Below, piece after piece: positions 5,078-9,794 of a stretch of DNA of 9,794 nucleotides. A model generated the notes under the pieces. The model searched no databases. It was not told the origin of the DNA and was given only the letters and a program-made list of their open reading frames with translations. A program made the position numbers and the translations under genes. This stretch comes from Phycisphaerae bacterium. GTDB taxonomy: Bacteria; Planctomycetota; Phycisphaerae; Phycisphaerales; SM1A02. How positions within the stretch are numbered: position 1 is the first letter of the stretch; the number at the start of each line of letters is the position of its first letter. The stretch covers positions 18,760 through 28,553 of the forward strand of contig NZFT01000023.1 of assembly GCA_002690755.1 (NCBI GenBank), in the 5' to 3' direction.

Positions 5078-7600
5078 TCAGAAGGGAAGGGCCGCGCTGA
5101 AACTGAAGACCTGGCGTTCGTCATCGGGCTGTTTGATCAGAGGGAAGCCGAAGTCGAAGGCGAGCGGGGCGGGCCCGAGGATCGGGAGGTAGAGCCGGAC
5201 GCCGAGGCCCACGGAGACCCGGTAGTCGTCGAAGCCCGGCGTGTCGCTCACCGTGCCGGAATCGACGAATACGACGCCCGCGAAGCTTTCCCCGACGATC
5301 GGCATCTCGTACTGGGCGCCGGCGAAGAGAAGCCAGCTGCCACCGATCGGCTCGAAGTTGCCGGATCCACCCGGTTGCCCGAGGGTCTGATCCGATTTCG
5401 GACTGATGGTTCGGAACTGGAAGCCGCGGAAGGTCTGCCCGCCCAGATAGTACTTCTGGAACGTGGGGGCGTCGCCCTGGAAGATCCACGACACGTCGGT
5501 CTGCAGACTCAGTACATGTTTGCGACCGAGGAAGTCCTCGTAGAGGGTGAGGAAGCTCGCGAGCTCCGCGTTCACACTCCAGTAGTCCACGTTCTCGGGT
5601 TCCGACAAGCCGTCGTTCGTGGTCCGATCGATGCTCAGCGGAATCGCCTTGGTGAGGCCGATCTGCAGGGCGGACCCCCTCCCTGGTCGGAAGGGGTCGT
5701 CGACGGTGGTTCGCCGAAGCGTGGCACCGATCGTCGCGAAGAGGTCCGGACCCCGATCGTCGATGACCGCCAGCGGCGTCGAAGGATCGAAATCGGTCAA
5801 CTCCACGCGCTGGACGGACGCCGCGAGGTTCCCCACCCAGACGTCGCCCAGTCGCTGGCCGAGATTGCCACTGGCCACGAGCCGTTCCTCGGTGTACTGG
5901 CTGAAGATCCGATTGCGGTACGAGCCGGCGAACTGGGCGGAGACGTTCGACTCGAAGATGTGCGGCTCGGTGAGGGAGACCGAGAACTGGCTCACTTCGG
6001 TGCCGGGGGCGACGGTGATGTCGAACGCCTGTCCCGCGCCGCGGAAGGCCCGGCCGCTGATCAGTTCCTCGGCGGTGAGCGGCCAGTCCGCGATGTCGAA
6101 GTTGGTCTGTCGGAAACTGAATTCACCGAAGATCCCGCTGTCGGATCCCAGACCCGCGCCGAAGTTGAAGGAGCCGGTGTTTCGTTCCTTGACCTCGATG
6201 ATGATGTCGCGCACCCGAGGGGCGTCGGGGGTGGGCTGCTGGATCGAGATCCGGGCCTCGTTGAACAGCTGCGTCCGTTCGATGGCCACTCGGGCCTCTT
6301 CGGTGAGCGTGCCGTCGAGGGGGCGGCCGGGCCGCACCTTGACGAGGCGGCGAATGACCTTGTCCTTGGTGAGAAAGTTGCCTTGGATCATGATCAGACC
6401 GGTGTTCGAGGAAGGTCCCTCGACGATCTGGATGATCATGTCCACTTCCGCCTGTTCGCCCACGCGAAGGCTTCTGGCCGTGACCCGCGCGTCGACGAAT
6501 CCCATCTGAAAGTAAGCATCCCGGATGTCGTCGATCGTCGCGTCGACCCTGGGGCGTTCGTAGGGATCGCCGGGCCGCAGGTCCGCCAGTGCGAGGAGCT
6601 GCTCGTTGGTGAAGACGTCGAGGGGGGAGTCGAGGCCACCGCTCGCCGCGATGTCGATTGCGCGGAGCCGGTACTGACGTCCCTCGTCGATCACGAAGAC
6701 GACCTTGGCTTCCTTCGAATCGGGGCCGAGCATCACGCGGCTGTCGACGCGGACGTCGATCCAACCCCGATCCTTGTAGAAGCGGTCGAGCGTCGCGACG
6801 TCGTCGATCAGGCGGTTCGGATCGAGTTCGCCCTTGCGGAAGAACAGGATCGCCGGTTTCGTCTGGATCTTCGAACCGAGGATGTTCGCGGGGTAGTTGC
6901 GATTGCCGACGAACTCGATCTCCTTGATCCGGACCCGGGGTCCCTCCACGATGATGAAGATCAGGATCCCATCCTCGGTGAGCCTCGAATCGTCGACCGA
7001 GACCTCCGCGAGATAGTGCCCTTTGGTCCGGTAGAGATCCTTGATGCGGAGCAACGACTGTTCCACGAGGAAGTCGTCGCGAGGCCCACCGGCGTAGAGG
7101 GGGATCTGGCCCCGGAGTTCCTGGTCGGAGACCAGGGTGTTTCCGACCGTCTGGACGTCGCGGATGATCGCCTGCTCGGTCACCCGGTAGATGACCTTGA
7201 CGCTCCCGTCGGGAAGCAGCACCGCGTCGGCGGTCACGGTCTGGAACTGACCGAGTCGGTAGAGCGTCGCGACGTCGTCGCGGAGCGATCCGGCATCGAA
7301 GGGCTGTCCCGAGGCGGTCCGGATGTTGTTCTGCACGAGTCGTATCTCGACTCGTTCCAGTCCCTTGAACTCGACCTCCGCGATCGGGCGATCGGCGAAC
7401 GTCTCGTCGTCGATGTCCTGGGCGAGGGTGGTCGGGCCGGTTCCGACGAGGGTGATCAGGAGCAGGGCCACGCAAAGGAATCGGTCGAGGATTCCGATCG
7501 GGACCCGGCGCGCCGATTCCACCGACCGGCACGGAAGGGTGTCGGCCCGCGATCGCGGGGTCGTGCCTGATTGGAGGAATGTCGGGGGGCCCGTCTGCAT
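5078..7600 (-). CDS. bamA: Outer-membrane protein assembly factor BamA
   Basis: BamA (Omp85) is the outer-membrane insertase that folds beta-barrel proteins. From the ATG at 7600 it has 840 residues, near the usual ~800. A hydrophobic signal segment (ILDRFLCVALLLITLVGTG, ~37-55) is followed by five POTRA domains: ~71-143, 144-223, 224-310, 311-397 and 401-473. Each shows the typical order with a GN or G-turn (for example VQTVGN, IEFVGN, IMIQGN). The rest, ~480-840, is the beta-barrel. The conserved loop-6 RGF motif reads QTFRGFQF (FRGF at 724-727), and the protein ends in Phe (SAALPF), the C-terminal barrel signal. The start is uncertain. A GTG at 7681 would add 27 residues but would run through a strong stem-loop at 7634-7672. 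A GTG at 7522 would leave a more normal short n-region before the signal segment. None of the three has a strong Shine-Dalgarno. It heads the chaperone and lipid A genes downstream. Confidence 0.93.
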   Translation of the reverse strand: MQTGPPTFLQSGTTPRSRADTLPCRSVESARRVPIGILDRFLCVALLLITLVGTGPTTLAQDIDDETFADRPIAEVEFKGLERVEIRLVQNNIRTASGQPFDAGSLRDDVATLYRLGQFQTVTADAVLLPDGSVKVIYRVTEQAIIRDVQTVGNTLVSDQELRGQIPLYAGGPRDDFLVEQSLLRIKDLYRTKGHYLAEVSVDDSRLTEDGILIFIIVEGPRVRIKEIEFVGNRNYPANILGSKIQTKPAILFFRKGELDPNRLIDDVATLDRFYKDRGWIDVRVDSRVMLGPDSKEAKVVFVIDEGRQYRLRAIDIAASGGLDSPLDVFTNEQLLALADLRPGDPYERPRVDATIDDIRDAYFQMGFVDARVTARSLRVGEQAEVDMIIQIVEGPSSNTGLIMIQGNFLTKDKVIRRLVKVRPGRPLDGTLTEEARVAIERTQLFNEARISIQQPTPDAPRVRDIIIEVKERNTGSFNFGAGLGSDSGIFGEFSFRQTNFDIADWPLTAEELISGRAFRGAGQAFDITVAPGTEVSQFSVSLTEPHIFESNVSAQFAGSYRNRIFSQYTEERLVASGNLGQRLGDVWVGNLAASVQRVELTDFDPSTPLAVIDDRGPDLFATIGATLRRTTVDDPFRPGRGSALQIGLTKAIPLSIDRTTNDGLSEPENVDYWSVNAELASFLTLYEDFLGRKHVLSLQTDVSWIFQGDAPTFQKYYLGGQTFRGFQFRTISPKSDQTLGQPGGSGNFEPIGGSWLLFAGAQYEMPIVGESFAGVVFVDSGTVSDTPGFDDYRVSVGLGVRLYLPILGPAPLAFDFGFPLIKQPDDERQVFSFSAALPF

Positions 7601-7633
7601 GGACTTCGCAGAATACCCCGACGGCCATGGGGA

Positions 7634-7672
7634 CGCCCCGTCGAGCTGCCGGGAAGGCGGTTCGACGGGGCG
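7634..7672 (-). promoter_or_regulatory. Strong stem-loop between microprotein gene and bamA
   Basis: A perfect 11-bp inverted repeat pairs 7634-7644 (CGCCCCGTCGA) with 7662-7672 (TCGACGGGGCG). The 17-nt loop can itself form a small GCC/GGC pairing. In minus-strand RNA it would lie about 60 nt after the microprotein stop and 34 nt before the bamA ATG at 7600. No T-run follows, so it is not a classical terminator. It could be an attenuator, an RNA-processing or stability element, or a translation control for bamA. Its presence argues that this stretch is untranslated leader and not bamA coding sequence. Confidence 0.5.
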
Positions 7673-7732
7673 GTCGATCACCGGTCCGTCCGCCCTCGGG
7701 CGATCACGGAATCTCGGTGGTTCGATCGGTGC

Positions 7733-7843
7733 TCAGATCAGGATCGAGAGCAGGAGTCCGATTCCGGTGGCGGCCATCGCCAGCCGGAAGAAGACTTCGC
7801 GTTCGGAGCTCTGGGTCGTTCTGGTCGTGTTCTTGGCGGGCAT
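7733..7843 (-). CDS. 36-residue single-span membrane microprotein
   Basis: A short frame too small for usual gene calling: ATG at 7843, TGA at 7735-7733. A full GGAGG (7855-7851 on the minus strand, part of GGAGGAAG) sits 7 nt before the ATG, the strongest Shine-Dalgarno I see in the window. Residues 1-16 are polar and basic (Lys4, Arg8, Arg15; Thr/Ser-rich). Residues ~17-36 are almost wholly hydrophobic (VFFRLAMAATGIGLLLSILI) with one Arg at 20. This predicts a single C-terminal membrane helix with the N-terminus in the cytoplasm or a tail-anchored form. It lies upstream of bamA in the same direction and diverges from gcvT. I do not recognise a family. It may be a small inner-membrane regulator or accessory of the envelope cluster, but that is inference from position. 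Chance is the alternative, though the ribosome site plus hydrophobic helix make it less likely. Confidence 0.6.
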   Translation of the reverse strand: MPAKNTTRTTQSSEREVFFRLAMAATGIGLLLSILI

Positions 7844-7850
7844 CGTTCTT

Positions 7851-7855
7851 CCTCC
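7851..7855 (-). promoter_or_regulatory. Shine-Dalgarno (GGAGG) of the microprotein gene
   Basis: The minus strand reads GGAGGAAGAACG and then ATG. The GGAGG core is a full match to the anti-Shine-Dalgarno and is 7 nt from the start codon, an ideal distance. Most other starts in this window have weak or no such site, so it stands out and is the main argument that the 36-codon frame is translated. Confidence 0.65.
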
Positions 7856-7887
7856 TGGGGTTCCTGGAATCGCACCGCGGGATGCGA

Positions 7888-7901
7888 CGATGGAACCATC
7901 G
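7888..7901. repeat. 14-bp inverted repeat in divergent promoter region
   Basis: CGATGG and CCATCG arms with a central AA form a near-palindrome. It lies 45 nt upstream of the microprotein ATG and about 143 nt upstream of gcvT. The size and symmetry would suit a dimeric regulator's operator, but at this length chance occurrence in GC-rich DNA is not excluded. Confidence 0.4.
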
Positions 7902-8043
7902 AATTCAGGGGAAGCGTTGCAGGTCAGGATCCATCGATTCGTCGATTGGATGCCGGCACAACCGGTACGATCCGCAGCGTTGGAACCGATTTCGCGATCC
8001 CCGGCAGGTGGCGGCGGGCGAGTCGCACCGCTACCGTGCGGGA

Positions 8044-9177
8044 ATGGCCTCCAACACCACCGCGACCCGTTCCCCGCTTCATGACTTCCACCTCCAGCAC
8101 GGGGCGAAAATGGTCGACTACGCCGGCTGGGAGCTCCCGCTCCACTACGGCTCGATCGGCGATGAACACGTCTGGACCCGGACCAGCGGAGGCCTCTTCG
8201 ACGTCTCCCACATGGGGCGGCTTCGCATCACCGGAAGACATGCCCGTCGCTTCCTCGACCGCGTCTGCACCCGGCTGGTGAGGGGCATGGCGGGTGGTCA
8301 GTGCCGGTACGGCCTGATCTGCAACGAGACGGGCGGATGTCTCGACGACGTGCTCGTCTACTGCTTCGCCGACGACGACTACATGGTGGTGTGCAACGGT
8401 GCGAACCGGGTCAAGATCGTGGCCCACTTCGAGCGGGTGAAGGCGGAGGAGGACCACAGGTTCAAGATGGTCGACCAGACCGAGTCGACGTGCATGTGCG
8501 CGATCCAGGGCCCGAAGGTGATGGAACTTCTCGGCGCGGTCTCGACCGAGGTTCCCACGCTCAAGCGCTATCGCTTCACCGTGAAGAACGTCCTCGTGAT
8601 GAAGATCATCGTGAGTCGTACCGGTTACACCGGGGAGGACGGCGTGGAGGTCATCCTGGGGGCGAAGTTCGCGAAGCAGGCCCTCGGCATGCTGCTCAAG
8701 GACGTGGGGGCCGACGACGCCGCCGTCCGTCCCGTCGGCCTCGGCGCCCGTGACAGCCTGCGGATGGAGGCGGGCATGCCCCTGTACGGTCATGAAATCG
8801 ACGAAGCGACGGATCCCCTCTCCGCCGGTCTCGGTTTCGCGGTGAAGCTCGACAAGGGCGAGTCTGATGCCCAGGAGGGTCGGTTCATCGGCCAGGACGC
8901 CTTGCGGAAGATCGCCGGGACGGGCTCGACTCGGAAACTCGTCGGCCTCGCCCTCGAGGGCCGACGAAGTCCACGTCAGGGGATGGCCGTGCTCGACGGT
9001 GACCGGCCCGTCGGCACCGTCACCAGTGGCTGTCCGAGTCCCACCCTCGGGCACCCCATCGCGATGGCCTACGTCCCGGCCGAAATGGCGAAGGCCGGCG
9101 AGACCGTTCGGATCGACCTCGGAGGTGGCACCGACGCGAAGATCGTCGATCTGCCGTTCTACAAGCGTCCCTCCTGA
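8044..9177 (+). CDS. gcvT: Glycine cleavage system T-protein (aminomethyltransferase)
   Basis: A 377-residue GcvT, close to the E. coli length (364). In the glycine cleavage system it moves the methylene group from the aminomethyl-lipoyl arm of H-protein to tetrahydrofolate, releasing ammonia; it is cytoplasmic. Seen in order: an N-terminal region typical of the family (LHDFHLQHGAKMVDYAGWELP, 12-32), GLFDVSHMGRL (50-60), NETGGCLDDVLVY (94-106) with Asp101 at the place of the catalytic Asp, SRTGYTGEDGVEV (191-203), GLGARDSLRMEAGMPLYG (232-249), and the C-terminal barrel signature GTVTSGCPSPTLGHPIAMAY (324-343). The frame is open further upstream, but the ATG at 8044 fits the family N-terminus; only a weak GGGA lies ahead. 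Nine cysteines, seven of them between 75 and 150, are more than usual. gcvH and gcvP are not in the window, so the complex is encoded in part elsewhere or beyond the edge. It converges on a sigma-factor gene. Confidence 0.95.
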   Translation: MASNTTATRSPLHDFHLQHGAKMVDYAGWELPLHYGSIGDEHVWTRTSGGLFDVSHMGRLRITGRHARRFLDRVCTRLVRGMAGGQCRYGLICNETGGCLDDVLVYCFADDDYMVVCNGANRVKIVAHFERVKAEEDHRFKMVDQTESTCMCAIQGPKVMELLGAVSTEVPTLKRYRFTVKNVLVMKIIVSRTGYTGEDGVEVILGAKFAKQALGMLLKDVGADDAAVRPVGLGARDSLRMEAGMPLYGHEIDEATDPLSAGLGFAVKLDKGESDAQEGRFIGQDALRKIAGTGSTRKLVGLALEGRRSPRQGMAVLDGDRPVGTVTSGCPSPTLGHPIAMAYVPAEMAKAGETVRIDLGGGTDAKIVDLPFYKRPS

Positions 9178-9250
9178 TCCTCGAGCGCTTGATTCGGTCG
9201 AGGAATCGGGGGAGGCACCGCGACGGACGGAGGTGGGGGTGACCCGTCCG
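9178..9250. repeat. Two small inverted repeats after gcvT
   Basis: Directly after the gcvT stop, TCCTCGA (9178-9184) pairs with TCGAGGA (9198-9204) across a 13-nt loop. Further on, CGGACGG (9224-9230) pairs with CCGTCCG (9244-9250), also with a 13-nt loop. Neither is followed by a T-run. They may help 3'-end formation or mRNA stability ahead of the larger palindrome at 9277-9306. Confidence 0.4.
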
Positions 9251-9276
9251 ATTCGCGTCGATCGTTCCAGACGCAA

Positions 9277-9306
9277 CGCGGGCCCGATCGATCGATCGGG
9301 CCCGCG
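9277..9306. terminator. Perfect 30-bp palindrome, likely bidirectional terminator
   Basis: The arms CGCGGGCCCG (9277-9286) and CGGGCCCGCG (9297-9306) flank the self-complementary centre ATCGATCGAT. In RNA this gives a stem of about 13 bp with a 4-nt loop, very GC-rich at the base. It sits 99 nt after the gcvT stop and 71 nt after the stop of the convergent sigma-factor gene, where a shared terminator is expected. The plus-strand downstream side is only mildly T-rich (GTTCGTGTTCC), so it is not a textbook U-tract terminator; high-GC bacteria often show this. It could also be a protein-binding site. Confidence 0.65.
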
Positions 9307-9377
9307 GTTCGTGTTCCGAGGTTCTTGTTCCGAGATTCCGGCCTCATGGTCCACTCGGGCCGCAGCCCGCATTCGGA

Positions 9378-9794
9378 TCAGTTGGCTTCGGTCTGCGAGC
9401 GACGGTGGGCCCGATCGTGATCATCGAGCCCGACCGCGTCCGCGATCGTGCGGAGGAAGCGGCCCGGTCGATCGTCCATCAACTGGGATTGGAGTCGCCG
9501 GAGCGCTTCCATCTCGATCTGACGCACGCGTTCCCGGGTGAGTCCGACTTCTCGGCCGATCTCCTTGAGGGTGAGCGGCGGCTGGCCTTCCAGACCGAAT
9601 CGCAGTCGAATGACCCGGGCATCCCGCTGGTCGATCGACTCGAGCAGCTTCAGGACCATCGCGAATTCCTCGCGATGTTCGCTTTCCGCCTCAGGTTCGG
9701 CGTTCCGGGAATCCGGGCACATCTCCGCGAAGTCCGCGGCCTCTCCGTTGATTCCGGTCGGCGCCTGATTGCCGGTCGAGACCGCCTTCATCGC
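9378..9794 (-). CDS. RNA polymerase sigma-70 family factor, C-terminal part
   Basis: 138 codons of a sigma-70 factor, with the 5' part beyond the right edge. An ATG at 9791 exists, but the frame stays open upstream (GCG, Ala) to the edge and this residue range corresponds to region 3/4, so it is unlikely to be the start. Numbered from that Met, region 4 is clear. Region 4.1 is LLESIDQRDARVIRLRFGLEG (49-69). Region 4.2 is LTLKEIGREVGLTRERVRQIEMEALRRLQ (73-101), the helix-turn-helix that binds the -35 element; RERVRQIE is the conserved recognition helix. Residues 11-43 hold a region 3.2-like segment, GEAADFAEMCPDSRNAEPE, where primary factors have a DFIED-type sigma finger. After region 4 a ~30-residue tail follows (DDRPGRFLRTIADAVGL, then polar). 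RpoD/SigA-like group 1 or 2 factor is the best guess; without the N-terminal half the group cannot be fixed. Confidence 0.9.
   Translation of the reverse strand, partial: AMKAVSTGNQAPTGINGEAADFAEMCPDSRNAEPEAESEHREEFAMVLKLLESIDQRDARVIRLRFGLEGQPPLTLKEIGREVGLTRERVRQIEMEALRRLQSQLMDDRPGRFLRTIADAVGLDDHDRAHRRSQTEAN

Larger units (their letters stand above)
7844..8043. promoter_or_regulatory. Divergent intergenic region, microprotein/bamA versus gcvT
   Basis: This 200-nt region separates a minus-strand gene from a plus-strand gene, so it must hold at least two promoters unless transcription enters from elsewhere. A 14-bp inverted repeat (CGATGG, AA, CCATCG) sits at 7888-7901, and ATCCA/TGGAT half-sites lie at 7929-7933 and 7947-7951. 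On the plus strand, a TACGAT at 7966-7971 with a TCGATT 18 nt ahead (7942-7947) is a weak -10/-35 candidate for gcvT. I see no glycine-riboswitch-like architecture, but this was judged by eye only. Confidence 0.4.

Noticed and set aside
5003..7570. 855-codon open frame on the plus strand opposite bamA
   Set aside because: It lies wholly antisense to a certain BamA gene, its product is a run of Asp/Glu/Val/Arg without domains, and long antisense frames are expected when codon position three is nearly always G or C.
7924..9372. 482-codon open frame on the minus strand opposite gcvT
   Set aside because: Antisense to a well-supported GcvT; the product has no recognisable domain and its upstream part crosses the terminator palindrome.
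1..9794. Mobile element, CRISPR array, toxin-antitoxin pair, defence or biosynthetic system
   Set aside because: No transposase, integrase, direct-repeat array, nuclease or secondary-metabolite domain is visible; base composition and codon use are even across the window.

Overview
The window looks like a chromosomal piece of a high-GC, Gram-negative-type bacterium, most likely a planctomycete and possibly of the Phycisphaerae. This rests on three things: a fused LpxC-FabZ enzyme, two Skp/OmpH-type chaperones in tandem next to bamA, and strongly GC-biased third codon positions. The taxonomic call is inference from gene content, not from a marker gene. There is no sign of a phage, transposon, CRISPR array, tRNA or rRNA. 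Gene content is mostly core housekeeping.

Most of the window (about 1 to 7843) reads on the minus strand as one outer-membrane biogenesis cluster. In transcription order it holds an unreported-looking 36-residue membrane microprotein (7843-7733), bamA (outer-membrane protein insertase), two OmpH/Skp-like periplasmic chaperone genes, lpxD, the lpxC-fabZ fusion, a 210-residue protein of unknown function, and a second unknown protein that runs off the left edge. BamA inserts beta-barrels, Skp/OmpH proteins escort them across the periplasm, and LpxC, FabZ and LpxD belong to early lipid A synthesis and the acyl supply for it. The cluster therefore couples protein and lipid assembly of the outer membrane. 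Gaps are short (26 nt, a 4-nt overlap, 25 nt) from ompH to lpxC-fabZ, with longer gaps of 97 nt after bamA and 166 nt after lpxC-fabZ. The expected next gene, lpxA, is not in the window; two unknown genes stand in its place.

The right part is separate. A divergent region of about 200 nt (7844-8043) leads to gcvT on the plus strand, the aminomethyltransferase (T-protein) of the glycine cleavage system. gcvT converges on the 3' end of a sigma-70 family gene on the minus strand, whose 5' part lies beyond the right edge. The 200-nt gap between these two genes carries a perfect 30-bp palindrome, probably a bidirectional terminator, plus two smaller inverted repeats.

The points most worth a second look are the microprotein with its perfect Shine-Dalgarno, the strong stem-loop between it and bamA (which also bears on where BamA starts), the LpxC domain lacking the usual His in its N-terminal GxGLH motif, and the two unknown genes in the lpxA position. 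I found no convincing new defence or mobile system.
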